From Bradyrhizobium oligotrophicum S58 (GTDB lineage Bacteria > Pseudomonadota > Alphaproteobacteria > Rhizobiales > Xanthobacteraceae): a stretch of DNA of 64,000 nt. Position numbers and translations under genes: made by a program. This document shows, piece by piece, positions 35,853 to 46,478 of the stretch (its first letter is position 1; the number at the start of each line of letters is the position of its first letter). The notes beneath the pieces are model-generated. The model saw only the letters and a list, made by a program, of their open reading frames with translations, was not told where the DNA came from and searched no databases. The stretch covers positions 620,001 to 684,000 of the forward strand of contig NC_020453.1 in assembly GCF_000344805.1 (NCBI RefSeq), in the 5' to 3' direction.

Positions 35853-35941
35853 GTCATTGCGAGGAGCGAAGCGACGAAGCAATCCAGAGTCGCGCACTCG
35901 GCCCTGGATTGCTTCGTCGCCTTCGGCTCCTCGCAATGACG
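35853..35941. repeat. Palindromic repeat family A, copy 4
   Basis: An 89-bp copy bounded by CGTCATTGCGAGG and CCTCGCAATGACG. The inner arms AGCAATCCAGAG and CCTGGATTGCT give a long hairpin. It lies between the co-directional BKACE and acyl-CoA ligase genes. Confidence 0.87.
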
Positions 35942-35963
35942 CGGATGGGGAAGGAGTCAATCA

Positions 35964-37559
35964 ATGACCAATCTCGACGCCACCGGCGGCGTATCCGGCC
36001 CCGGCCGCATCGGCAGGGTCGCCATCGGCGATCTCTTGAAGCGCGCCGCGCGGCGCTTTCCGGAGCGTGTCGCGATCACCGATGGCTCCCGCCAGGTCAC
36101 CTTCATTGAGCTGGAGCGCGATGCCAACCGGTTCGCGAACACTCTCGTCGCCAAGGGGCTGAAGCCGGGCGAGAAGATCTCGACCGTCTGCAACAATTCG
36201 ATCGAGTTCGTCAAAGCGCTGTTCGGTATCCACCGTGCCGGCCTGGTCTGGGTTCCGATCAACACCATGCTCGGCCCGGTCGACATGGACTACATCCTCG
36301 GCCATGCCGAGGTCCGCTTCGCCATCATCGATGACAATCTGTACGGTCAGCCCGAGCGGCGTGCGGCGCTGGAGCAGCGCGGCGTCGAGCTGATCGCGGT
36401 CGATCTCGCCGGCACGGCGAAGGCGGCGGGGCTCGCCAGCTTTAACGACCTGATCCAGGGCCAATCAGAGATCGAACCCGAGATCGAGATCAACGATCGC
36501 GATCTCGCGATGATCATCTACACCTCCGGCACCACGTCGCGGCCGAAGGGCGCGATGCATTGCCATCTCGCGGTCGTCATGGCCGTGATGAGCAACTGCA
36601 TCGAGATGCAGCTGTCGCGCGACGACGGCATCACCGGGCAGTTCCCGCTGTTCCACTGCGCCGGCCACGTGCTGCTGCTCAGCTATCTCTCGGTCGGCGG
36701 TCGCATGGCGCTGATGCGCGGCTTCGATCCGGTCGCCTGCATGGCCGCGATCGTGCGCGACCGGCTCACCGTGTTCGTCGGCCTGCCGCTGATGTACCAG
36801 GCGATCCTCGATCACCCGCGCCGCAAGGAGTTCGACCTTTCCCACTTGCGCGCCTGTCTCTATACGATGGCGCCGATGGGCCGGCCGCTGCTGGAGCGGG
36901 CCATCAAGGAGCTGTGCCCGAACTTCGTGCTGACCAGCGGCCAGACCGAGATGTATCCGGCAACGACGATGTCGCGTCCCGAGGTGCAGCTGAATCGCTT
37001 TGGCAATTACTGGGGTGAGTCGCTGTTCGTCAACGAGACCGCGATCATGGACGATGCCGGCAACCTTCTGCCGCCGGGCGAGATTGGTGAGCTGGTGCAT
37101 CGCGGTCCGAACGTGATGATGGGCTACTACAAGGATCCGAAGTCGACGGAGGACGCGCGAAAATTCGGCTGGCATCACACCGGCGATCTCGCGGTCATCG
37201 ACAAGGGCGAGGTGCTGTTTCTCGACCGCAAGAAGGACATGATCAAGTCCGGCGGCGAGAACGTCGCCTCGGTCAAGATCGAGGAGACCCTGCTGGCGCA
37301 TCCGGCGGTGCAGAACGCCGCCGTGGTCGGCCTGCCGCATCCGCAATGGGGCGAGGCGGTCTCGGCCTTCGTCAAGCTCAAGCCGGGCGCGCAGGCCAGT
37401 GAGACCGAGCTGCTCGAACATTGCCGCAAGTCGCTCGGCGGCTTCCAGGTGCCGAAGCTGGTGCGCGTGCTCGAGGAGATGCCGATGACCGCCACCGGCA
37501 AGCTGCGCAAGGTCGAGCTGCGCCAGGCCTATGGCGAGCATTTCGCGAAGAGCGCGTGA
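35964..37559 (+). CDS. AMP-forming acyl-CoA synthetase
   Basis: 531 residues with GGGGAAGGAG before the ATG. ANL-superfamily motifs are A3 IIYTSGTTSRPKGAMH, A5 TSGQTEMYPAT (in place of YGxTE), A7 HTGDLAVIDKGEVLFLDRKK, and A10 Lys in PMTATGKLRKVELR. It activates a carboxylic acid to its CoA thioester via the acyl-adenylate. Lying before the carboxylase genes and near two acyl-CoA dehydrogenases, it probably starts the catabolic route; chain type unknown. Confidence 0.93.
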   Translation: MTNLDATGGVSGPGRIGRVAIGDLLKRAARRFPERVAITDGSRQVTFIELERDANRFANTLVAKGLKPGEKISTVCNNSIEFVKALFGIHRAGLVWVPINTMLGPVDMDYILGHAEVRFAIIDDNLYGQPERRAALEQRGVELIAVDLAGTAKAAGLASFNDLIQGQSEIEPEIEINDRDLAMIIYTSGTTSRPKGAMHCHLAVVMAVMSNCIEMQLSRDDGITGQFPLFHCAGHVLLLSYLSVGGRMALMRGFDPVACMAAIVRDRLTVFVGLPLMYQAILDHPRRKEFDLSHLRACLYTMAPMGRPLLERAIKELCPNFVLTSGQTEMYPATTMSRPEVQLNRFGNYWGESLFVNETAIMDDAGNLLPPGEIGELVHRGPNVMMGYYKDPKSTEDARKFGWHHTGDLAVIDKGEVLFLDRKKDMIKSGGENVASVKIEETLLAHPAVQNAAVVGLPHPQWGEAVSAFVKLKPGAQASETELLEHCRKSLGGFQVPKLVRVLEEMPMTATGKLRKVELRQAYGEHFAKSA

Positions 37560-37579
37560 GCTGTATCAACGACTTCCGC

Positions 37580-37677
37580 CGTCATTCCGGGATGGCCCGA
37601 AGGGCCAGGCCCGGAATCCATAACCACCATCGGGAGTATGGATTCCGGGCTCGCGCTCCGCGCGCCCCGGAATGACG
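37580..37677. repeat. Palindromic repeat family B-like, copy 3
   Basis: A 98-bp element from CGTCATTCCGGGATGG to GCCCCGGAATGACG, with inner GGATTCCGGGC and GCCCGGAATCC arms around CCATAACCACCATCGGGAG. It lies between ligase and carboxyltransferase genes and may shape expression of the downstream pair. Confidence 0.8.
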
Positions 37678-37699
37678 ACCAAAAGAGAGAACTCGTTTC

Positions 37700-38557
37700 G
37701 TGGCTGTGATCGACAACACCATCTCTCCCACCGGCGCCGCCTTTCAGGCTAATCGCGACGGCATGCTCGGGCTGATCGCGCGGATGCGCGATCTCGAGGC
37801 GCGGACGCGCAATGCCTCGGCCGCTGCGAAGGACCGCTTTCATCAGCGCGGCCAGCTGCTGCCGCGCGAGCGCGTGGCGCTGGTGCTCGATCCCGGGGCG
37901 CCGTTCCTGGAGCTGTCGACGCTTGCCGGTTACATGTTCGATTCGCCGGACCCTGCGAAGAGCGTGCCGGGCGGCGGCGTGGTGGCAGGTATCGGCTTCG
38001 TCGCCGGCGTACGCTGCATGGTGTCGGCCAATGATTCCGGCATCGATGCCGGCGCGCTGCAGCCTTACGGCCTCGACAAGACCCTGCGCGTGCAGGAGCT
38101 GGCGCTGGAGAACAAGCTGCCTTACGTGCAGCTGGTCGAGAGCGCCGGCGCCAATCTCTTGCGCTACCGCGTCGAGGATTTCGTGCGCGGCGGCAACATC
38201 TTTCGCAATCTGGCGCGGCTGTCGGCGGCGGGCCTTCCTGTCGTGACGGTCACGCACGGCTCGTCGACTGCGGGCGGTGCCTATCAGACCGGCCTGTCCG
38301 ACTACATCGTCATGGTGCGCGGCCGCACCCGTGCGTTCCTCGCCGGGCCGCCGCTGCTCAAGGCCGCGACCGGTGAGATCGCCACCGAGGAGGAGCTCGG
38401 GGGCGCCGAGATGCACACAGCGATCTCCGGGCTCGGTGACTATCTCGCCGAGGACGATCGCGATGCGTTGCGCATCGCGCGCGAGATCATGGGCAAGCTG
38501 AACTGGGACCGGGCGTCGCACGACGTATCACCGGCGAAGCCGCCGCGCTACGACTAG
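37700..38557 (+). pseudogene. Acyl-CoA carboxylase carboxyltransferase (beta) subunit, N-terminal half, ended by in-frame TAG
   Basis: 285 codons from GTG 37700, ended by TAG at 38555-38557. It contains the N-terminal crotonase-like lobe of MCC/PCC-type carboxyltransferases (RGQLLPRERVALVLDPGAPF, MVSANDSGIDAG, LVESAGANL, THGSSTAGGAYQTGLSDYIV, ATGEIATEEELGGAEMH). The homologous protein continues straight through PPxYDxEELLGI, and here the frame after the TAG reads EELLGIMPLDHKRPVDMRQV without any shift. So one 538-codon gene has been split by one stop codon. It is either a recent nonsense mutation, a sequencing error, or two subunits made separately. Listed as pseudogene with that reservation. 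Confidence 0.8.
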
Positions 38558-38575
38558 GAGGAACTGCTCGGCATC

Positions 38576-39316
38576 ATGCCGCTCGACCACAAGCGCCCGG
38601 TCGACATGCGTCAGGTGATCGCGCGCATCGTCGACGACAGCGACTTCGTCGAGATGTCGCCGAACTATGGCCCGGCCACATTGTGCGGCCATGCCCGCAT
38701 CGACGGCCAGGCGATCGGCATCGTCACCAACAATGGCCCGCTCGATCCGGCGGGCGCCAACAAGGCGACGCATTTCATCCAGGCCTGCTGCCAGACGCGG
38801 ACGCCGATCCTCTATCTCAACAATACCACCGGCTACATGGTCGGCCGCGCCTATGAGGAGGCCGGCATGATCAAGCACGGCTCCAAGATGATCCAGGCGG
38901 TGACCTCGGCAACGGTGCCGCAGATCACGATCTATTGCGGCGCCTCGTTCGGCGCCGGCAATTACGGCATGTGCGGCCGCGGCTTCCATCCGCGCTTCTG
39001 CTTCTCCTGGCCCAACGCCAAGACGGCCGTCATGGGCGGCGAGCAGGCCGCCGAGACGATGGCGATCGTGACCGAGGCGGCGGCCGCGCGCCGCGGCAAG
39101 CCGGTCGAGCGCGACAAGCTTGAGGCGATGAAGGCGCAGATCATCGGCGTGTTCGACGGCCAGATGGACGTGTTCGCGACCTCGGCGCGCGTGCTCGACG
39201 ACGGCGTGATCGATCCGCGCGACACCCGCGCGGTGCTGTCGGAGGTGCTGGCCATCTGCCGCGAGGCGGAGGCGCGGCAGCCGCAGCGCATGCAATTCTC
39301 GGTGGCCCGGCCATGA
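38576..39316 (+). CDS. Acyl-CoA carboxylase carboxyltransferase, C-terminal half (same frame as preceding)
   Basis: 246 codons if translation restarts at ATG 38576. AGGAGG, formed in part by the TAG itself (38556-38561), lies 14 nt upstream, which could allow reinitiation. It holds the C-terminal carboxyltransferase lobe (VIARIVDDSDFVEMSPNYGP, GIVTNNGPLDPAGANKATHF, NTTGYMVGRAYEEAGMIKHG, CGASFGAGNYGMCGRGFHPR, WPNAKTAVMGGEQAAETM). All core blocks look intact, so no decay beyond the single stop is evident. The downstream biotin carboxylase gene overlaps or abuts its end, showing the original operon structure is preserved. Confidence 0.75.
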   Translation: MPLDHKRPVDMRQVIARIVDDSDFVEMSPNYGPATLCGHARIDGQAIGIVTNNGPLDPAGANKATHFIQACCQTRTPILYLNNTTGYMVGRAYEEAGMIKHGSKMIQAVTSATVPQITIYCGASFGAGNYGMCGRGFHPRFCFSWPNAKTAVMGGEQAAETMAIVTEAAAARRGKPVERDKLEAMKAQIIGVFDGQMDVFATSARVLDDGVIDPRDTRAVLSEVLAICREAEARQPQRMQFSVARP

Positions 39317-39333
39317 GCGGAGGGAGCGAGAAG

Positions 39334-41289
<1,956 letters not shown>

Positions 41290-41345
41290 TAGTTGGGCCG
41301 GGGAGCTGAGTTGCGGGGAGATCTGCGACGAAGCCGATGCTGCCA

Positions 41346-41374
41346 GGACGCCGCAGCGAGCTTCGCTGGCGTCC
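41346..41374 (+). terminator. Possible 3' hairpin after the carboxylase operon
   Basis: The stem GGACGCC(GC)AGCGA / TCGCTGGCGTCC, with a 2-nt bulge and a short loop, begins 57 bp after the stop codon. No T-run follows, so rho-independent termination is only a possibility. Confidence 0.35.
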
Positions 41375-41421
41375 CTCCTCGTGGCGCGTGCGAGCTGACA
41401 TCTTGCGGCTTGCTCGGTGCA

Positions 41422-41556
41422 CCTCGCCCCGCTTGCGGGGAGAGGTCGGATTGCATCGAAGATGCAATCCGGGTGAGGGGGTACAGGTCTCACCATGCGC
41501 ACTTCCCGCGGCTGCCCCTCACCCCAACCCTCTCCCCGTAAGAACGGGGAGAGGGA
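41422..41556. repeat. Palindromic repeat family D-like, copy 3
   Basis: It starts CCTCGCCCCGCTTGCGGGGA and ends AACGGGGAGAGGGA. It contains an inner hairpin GGATTGCATC-GAA-GATGCAATCC and a CACCCCAACCCTCTCCCCG segment. It occupies most of the 392-bp gap between the converging carboxylase and response-regulator genes; the rest of that gap shows nothing else recognisable. Confidence 0.75.
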
Positions 41557-41681
41557 GTTTACCGTCCGAGCCGCGATGGCCCGCTTCTCGTCCTTGCCTG
41601 TTTCTCGTCTCTCGCCGTCTACAAACTAATTTGCCGCCTGGAACAGCGACGAGCGAGACGCGCGCTCTTATGGCCGCGCCA

Positions 41682-42044
41682 TCACTCATGCAACTGCCGC
41701 CTCAGCGCGGCCACCAGGCGCGATGTCTGGAATGGCTTCGACAGCAGCGGGGCCCTGGCGAATTCTTCCGGGCATTGGTCGACGGAATAGCCGGTGACGG
41801 CGACGAAGGGCACCCCGGCGGCGACCAAAGCGCGTGCGATGGGCGCCGAGGTTTCCTGTCCGAGATTGACGTCGAGCACGGCAAGGTCGCAATGATGCCG
41901 CTCCAGCAGAGAGAGCGCTTTGTCCACGGTCGGGGCAACGCCAACCACCGTGAATCCGGCGGCTTCGAGTTCGACCGCAAGGTCGAAGCCGATCATCGGA
42001 TCGTCCTCGACGATCAGGACATGAGTCGGTTCATCGGCGCGCAT
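41682..42044 (-). CDS. Single-domain response regulator (CheY-like)
   Basis: 120 residues, receiver domain only: acidic pocket VLIVEDDPMIGFD, phosphoacceptor Asp58 in LAVLDVNLG, Thr switch in FVAVTGY and Lys in LLSKPFQ. It has no output domain. Its start overlaps the end of the HWE kinase gene by 14 nt, so the two are coupled and cognate. Such stand-alone receivers in alphaproteobacteria can act as phosphate sinks or pass phosphate to other partners of HWE kinases. Confidence 0.93.
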   Translation of the reverse strand: MRADEPTHVLIVEDDPMIGFDLAVELEAAGFTVVGVAPTVDKALSLLERHHCDLAVLDVNLGQETSAPIARALVAAGVPFVAVTGYSVDQCPEEFARAPLLSKPFQTSRLVAALRRQLHE

Positions 42045-43413
42045 GGTGACCGCCGCGGCTGAGACGTTGCAGTGGGCAGCTCAGGTGCCAGCGCAATCCG
42101 GTCGGCAGGAACTGAACCTCGACCATTCCATCGAGGCCGGCCCGCACCATGTCCGAAATCACGCGGCTGCCGAATCCGACGTGCTCCGGCGGGGCGACCT
42201 CCGGGCCGCCGCTTTCGACCCACGTCATATCGAAGCTGCCGTCGGTGCACGTCCAGCCGACGGCGATCCGTCCACCGTCGTTCGACAGCGCACCATATTT
42301 GGCCGCGTTGGTCGCGAGCTCGTGGACGGCCATGCCGATGGACTGCGCTGCCTCAGGCGTCAGTTCGATCTGCGGGCCGTCGATCGCGATGCGGTTGCCG
42401 ATCAGATCGCTGAATGCGCCAAGCTGCGAGCGGACGAGGCCGCCGAGCGGGATGAAGCGCCAGTCGTTCTGTATCAGGAGATCCTGATTGCTCGCGATCG
42501 CCTGCAGGCGCTCCAGGAAGCGGTTGAGGTCGAGTTGCCGGCCATGGCGGGTCATCTGCCGCGCGATCGCCTGCACCAGGGACAGCAGGTTCTTGCTGCG
42601 GTGGTTCACCTCGGCGAGCAAAGTGCGCAGCTGTTCCCGGGTCTGGCGCTTGTCGGTGATGTCGCGCACGATCTTGGACGCGCCGATGATGCGGCCGGCG
42701 GAATCGCGAACCGGCGAGACCGTGACCGAGACGTCGATCAGCGCGCCATCCTTGCGCAGCCGGACGGTCTCGAAATTGTCGATCATCGCGCCGGACACGA
42801 CGGTGGCGAGGATACGGTCCTCCTCGGCCTGACGCTCCTGCGGGATGATCGTGCGGATCGAGCGGTTGATCATCTCGTCTTCGGTAAAGCCGAAGATGCG
42901 CTCGGCGCTCTTGTTCCAGCTGGTGATGGTGCCGTCCAGCGTCTTGCTGACGACGCCGTCGGAGGACGAGGCGACGATGGCCGCGAGCATCGCGGCGCCG
43001 CGCTCGGCCTTCTTTGTCAAGGTGACGTCGCGGATGATGGCCGAGATCGCGACGATCGCACCTTGCGGGTCGCGAACCGGTGAGAACGTGATCGAGACCT
43101 CGATCGGACGGCCCTGCTTGGTAAGCCGCATCGTTTCGAAGCTCTCGATGGATTCGCCCATGCTGACCCGGGCGCGAATGGCGCGTGCGCCTTCCGACAG
43201 ATCGGGAGGAATGATGTCGTACACCGACCGCCCGATCATTTCGGCCGCGGTGAAACCCAGCATCCGTTCGCAGGCGGCATTCCAGCTGCGGATCGCACCG
43301 TCGGTGGTCGTGCTCAGGATGGCGTCGGCAGACGAGTCCACGATGGCGGCCAGATAGGCCGTATCGTCGTCGGTCGGACGTGAGGCGGGGGAGGCGCCGG
43401 GCATTCCGTGCAC
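42031..43413 (-). CDS. PAS-PAS HWE-family sensor histidine kinase
   Basis: 460 residues from GTG 43413, chosen for AAGGAG 8 nt upstream. Two PAS domains (AILSTTTDGAIRSWNAACER at about 30-50, and GVVSKTLDGTITSWNKSAER further on) each end with PAC-like segments. The H-box EVNHRSKNLLSLVQAIARQM has phosphoacceptor His271, and TWVESGGP supplies the W-x-E of the HWE family. It has no membrane helices, so it senses a cytoplasmic cue; no LOV cysteine motif is apparent. It is coupled to a single receiver downstream. An EcfG-type promoter about 200 bp upstream ties it to the general stress response. Confidence 0.92.
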   Translation of the reverse strand: MHGMPGASPASRPTDDDTAYLAAIVDSSADAILSTTTDGAIRSWNAACERMLGFTAAEMIGRSVYDIIPPDLSEGARAIRARVSMGESIESFETMRLTKQGRPIEVSITFSPVRDPQGAIVAISAIIRDVTLTKKAERGAAMLAAIVASSSDGVVSKTLDGTITSWNKSAERIFGFTEDEMINRSIRTIIPQERQAEEDRILATVVSGAMIDNFETVRLRKDGALIDVSVTVSPVRDSAGRIIGASKIVRDITDKRQTREQLRTLLAEVNHRSKNLLSLVQAIARQMTRHGRQLDLNRFLERLQAIASNQDLLIQNDWRFIPLGGLVRSQLGAFSDLIGNRIAIDGPQIELTPEAAQSIGMAVHELATNAAKYGALSNDGGRIAVGWTCTDGSFDMTWVESGGPEVAPPEHVGFGSRVISDMVRAGLDGMVEVQFLPTGLRWHLSCPLQRLSRGGHHARR

Positions 43414-43610
43414 GTCGCAGGCTCCTTGCTAGCAGGTCGACGGAGAAGACGCCGCGCGCCCGATTACCAACTTGTTCGTGTACGAATGCAAGGGCTATCT
43501 CGTTCGCTGCTTGTTGTTGGTTTTCCGGGCAACGAGGACGGCGAGCTTTGCCGTCAGCAGACCACCTCGGGTCATGCGACGTGTTCCAGCTCACGACGGC
43601 GAATACATGG

Positions 43611-43635
43611 AACGCCCAATTGACAGTTTTGTTCC
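43611..43635 (-). promoter_or_regulatory. EcfG (general stress) type promoter, reading toward the HWE kinase
   Basis: On the minus strand the sequence is GGAAC, then exactly 16 bases, then CGTT. This is an exact match to the alphaproteobacterial EcfG/SigT consensus GGAAC-N16/17-CGTT. It points at the kinase-receiver operon, about 198 bp from the GTG. The remainder of the 345-bp gap (43414-43758) shows nothing else recognisable. Confidence 0.7.
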
Positions 43636-43758
43636 AGGGGATCCGGCTGAAAAGCCGGTGAGGTCTCCGCGCTGCGGGCCGCACCGCTGCAGTTCCGGCC
43701 GCCGGGACCGCCTGCCCGGTCCGCCTACACTCGGCACACCGCCGGATGCGACGGAAGA

Positions 43759-44064
43759 CTATTTCCTGAGGCTGAGGATATAGCCTGCCAGATCGGCCGC
43801 ATCGGTTGCACTGAGCGGGTTGTTGGCCATGGTCGCGTGGGGAAGCAGGAGGAACTTGACCAGCATCTCCTTGGTCACGCTCTCCCTGGATGCAATCGCG
43901 ACGAAGGGCCGGGCGCGGCGAAACTTGGTTGGCTCCGTGGCGACGGCGTGGCACGCGGCGCACCAGCGCTCGGCGAGCTGGCGTCCGTGGGCGAGATCGT
44001 CCGCTGCCACCGGGGCCGAGAGCAGGATCAGCAGCGGCATCGATAGCGCGGTTGCACGGCGCAC
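43759..44064 (-). CDS. Small periplasmic class I cytochrome c
   Basis: 101 residues from GTG 44064 with AGGAG 7 nt upstream; a longer frame reaching into the neighbouring gene is rejected. Signal peptide MRRATALSMPLLILLSAPVA, haem site CAACH (Cys35, Cys38, His39), and a likely sixth ligand Met in HATMANNPLS. The C-terminal helix is DAADLAGYILSL. It is a single-haem electron carrier. Only 11 bp separate it from the CBS-BON gene, so they form an operon, perhaps linked to respiration or redox stress. Confidence 0.88.
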   Translation of the reverse strand: MRRATALSMPLLILLSAPVAADDLAHGRQLAERWCAACHAVATEPTKFRRARPFVAIASRESVTKEMLVKFLLLPHATMANNPLSATDAADLAGYILSLRK

Positions 44065-44075
44065 GGAGGCGCTCC

Positions 44076-44825
44076 TCACAGCGGCTGGTCGTCGTCGGTC
44101 GACGGCTGGTCCTGCAGCGAGACGATGTCGCCGCCGCCGAACTCGTCCTCCGGAGGCGGGTAGACCCACATGTGGTCGCGCACGTCCCTGACGCCCTCCA
44201 CGCTCTTGGCCGCGGTCATCGCCGTGGTCCGCTCCTTCTCGTGGCGCACCGCGCCGGTGAGGTGCGCGATGCCGTTGCGGACAACGACGTTGAAGCGGCA
44301 ATGCTTGCAGGCGGCCTGATCGAGAGCATTGAGAATGGCGCTGCGCAGCCCGTCATCGTCGGGGGTGGGGCCCGGGACGGCGGTCGCGAGATCGGCCACG
44401 GTCTGCACGAAATCGGTATGCGTCACCATGCCGGCCAGCCGGTCGCCGCTCACGACCGGCAGACGCTTGATGTTGCGCTTCTCCATCGCTTCCGCAATCT
44501 CAGCCAAGCTGGCATCGGTGCTGACGGTGACGGGAGGCCGGCTCATGATGTCGCCGACGGTGCGGCCGTGGGAATGGACGAAGTCGGCGCCGATATGGCC
44601 GCGTCCGACCAGGAGATCGAGCCAGCGGCCCTGCCTGCGTTCGGTGCCGAGTTCGGCGCGGCGCAGGAAGTCGCCGTCCGTGACGATGCCGACGAGCCGG
44701 CCGGAGGCGTCGACCACCGGCAGGCCGCCGATATGGTTGCGCAGCATGATCCGCGCCGCCTCGGCCACCGGGGTTCCCGGCGTCACCGTGATCACCGATC
44801 TCGTCATGATTTGATGAGCGCGCAT
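44076..44825 (-). CDS. CBS-domain pair with C-terminal BON domain
   Basis: 249 residues from ATG 44825. Two CBS domains are seen (MTRSVITVTPGTPVAEAARI with VVDASGRLVGIVTDGDFL, and MSRPPVTVSTDASLAEIAEA with LPVVSGDRLAGMVTHTDF). A BON domain with GIAHLTGAVRHEKERT and VEGVRDVRDHMWVYPP ends the protein. CBS pairs bind adenosyl ligands and BON domains bind phospholipid or membrane surfaces. Proteins of this architecture occur widely in alphaproteobacteria without assigned function. Co-transcribed with the small cytochrome c. Confidence 0.9.
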   Translation of the reverse strand: MRAHQIMTRSVITVTPGTPVAEAARIMLRNHIGGLPVVDASGRLVGIVTDGDFLRRAELGTERRQGRWLDLLVGRGHIGADFVHSHGRTVGDIMSRPPVTVSTDASLAEIAEAMEKRNIKRLPVVSGDRLAGMVTHTDFVQTVADLATAVPGPTPDDDGLRSAILNALDQAACKHCRFNVVVRNGIAHLTGAVRHEKERTTAMTAAKSVEGVRDVRDHMWVYPPPEDEFGGGDIVSLQDQPSTDDDQPL

Positions 44826-44927
44826 GTCATCGTCTCGCAAAATCGCTGCGGCCGCAATCAACGAAGAATAGCCCCGTCGCCCAGCCTGCGCTTGATAAGG
44901 ATCAACGCCTGGCCACGCTCTCGGCGC

Positions 44928-46478
44928 CTACACGATTCGCGAGGTCTTGTTGCCCCAATAGCGGTCGCGCAGCAGGCGCTTGTAGAGCTTGCCGGTCGGC
45001 AGCCGCGGCAGCTCCTTTTCGAAATCAATCGAGCGCGGCACCTTCTGCCGCGACAGCGATTGCCGGCAGAACGCGATCAGCTCCTCCTCCAGCGCAGGTC
45101 CCGGCATGATGCCCGGCATCGGCTGGATCACTGCTTTCACCTCCTCGCCGAGATCGGGATTGGGTACGCCGAACACGGCGGCGTCGGCGACCTTCGGGTG
45201 GGTGATCAGGAGGTTCTCGCATTCCTGTGGATAGATGTTCACGCCGCCGGAGATGATCATGAAGGTGGCGCGGTCGGTGAGGTAGAGATAGCCGTCGGCA
45301 TCGACATAGCCGACGTCGCCGACCGTGCTCATCGTGCCGTCGGCCGAGCGCGCCTCCTTGGTGCGATCGGGATCGTTGAAATATTCGAACGGCGAGCCCG
45401 TCTTGAACCACACCGTGCCGGCGGTTCCGACCGGGCACGGCTGCATGGTGTCATCGAGGATGTGCAGGTCGCCGAACAGCACCTTGCCGACGGTGCCGCG
45501 ATGCGCGAGCCATTGCTCGCTGTCGCAGGCAGTGAAGCCGAGACCTTCGGTGGCGCCATAATATTCGTGGATGATCGGCCCCCACCATCTGATCATGTCC
45601 TCCTTGACCTGTGCGGGGCAGGGCGCGGCGGCATGAATCGCGACCTCGAGCGAGGAGAGGTCGTAGCGGGTGCGGACCTCCTCGGGCAGCTTCAGCATGC
45701 GCGAGAACATTGTCGGCACCAGCTGGCTGTGGGTGATGCCCCATTGCTCGACGAGCTGGAGATAGCGCTCGGGATCGAAGGTCTCCATGATGATGACGGT
45801 GCCGCCGGAGCGAATGGCGAGGTTGACGGCGGCCTGCGGCGCCGAGTGATACAGCGGCGCCGGCGACAGATAGATCATGCCCTCGCGACAGCGCCACAGT
45901 CTCTCCAGGAAATCGAAGATCGGAAGCTGCTGCACCGGCGGCTGCTCCGGCAGCGGCCGCAGGATGCCCTTCGGCCGGCCCGTGGTGCCGGAGGAATACA
46001 GCATCGCGGTGCCGACGCTCTCGTCGGCGATCGGCGTCGCCGGCAGGTTGGCGGTCACCTCGGCAAGGCCGACGATCCGCTCGCTCTCGCCTGCGCCATC
46101 GGCGACGATGCACAGCTCGATATTGGGCGCCTGCTTCAGCGCCTCGCGCGCGATGTCGAGCTTGGCGACCGAGGTGATCAGCAGCCGCGACTGGCTGTTG
46201 TTGAGGATGTAGGCGAGCTCGCCGGAGGTCAGATAGGAGTTCACGCAGGTGAAATAGAGCCCGGAGCGCTCGCCGGCGCCGCACGCCTCGAGGTAGCGGC
46301 TGTTGTTCTCCATGAAGATCGAATAGTGGTCGAGCCGCTTCAAGCCGTGCCGGCGAAACAAATGGGCCAACCGGTTGCTGCGCGCCTCGAGCTCGCGATA
46401 GGTCACGGCCTCGCCGGTCGAGGCCATGATAAAGGCGGGCTGCAGCGGGCGCAGCCGGGCGTGCTTGCCGGTGTACAT
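44928..46478 (-). CDS. AMP-forming acyl-CoA synthetase
   Basis: 516 residues. ANL motifs are MLYSSGTTGRPKGILR, HEYYGATEGLGF, STVGDVGYVDADGYLYLTDR, and PRLPTGKLYKRLLRDRYW with the catalytic Lys. It differs clearly from the ligase at 35964 and is a stand-alone gene. Substrate unknown; aliphatic or cyclic carboxylates are likely. It is divergent from the RND efflux genes across a 546-bp gap. Confidence 0.92.
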   Translation of the reverse strand: MYTGKHARLRPLQPAFIMASTGEAVTYRELEARSNRLAHLFRRHGLKRLDHYSIFMENNSRYLEACGAGERSGLYFTCVNSYLTSGELAYILNNSQSRLLITSVAKLDIAREALKQAPNIELCIVADGAGESERIVGLAEVTANLPATPIADESVGTAMLYSSGTTGRPKGILRPLPEQPPVQQLPIFDFLERLWRCREGMIYLSPAPLYHSAPQAAVNLAIRSGGTVIIMETFDPERYLQLVEQWGITHSQLVPTMFSRMLKLPEEVRTRYDLSSLEVAIHAAAPCPAQVKEDMIRWWGPIIHEYYGATEGLGFTACDSEQWLAHRGTVGKVLFGDLHILDDTMQPCPVGTAGTVWFKTGSPFEYFNDPDRTKEARSADGTMSTVGDVGYVDADGYLYLTDRATFMIISGGVNIYPQECENLLITHPKVADAAVFGVPNPDLGEEVKAVIQPMPGIMPGPALEEELIAFCRQSLSRQKVPRSIDFEKELPRLPTGKLYKRLLRDRYWGNKTSRIV

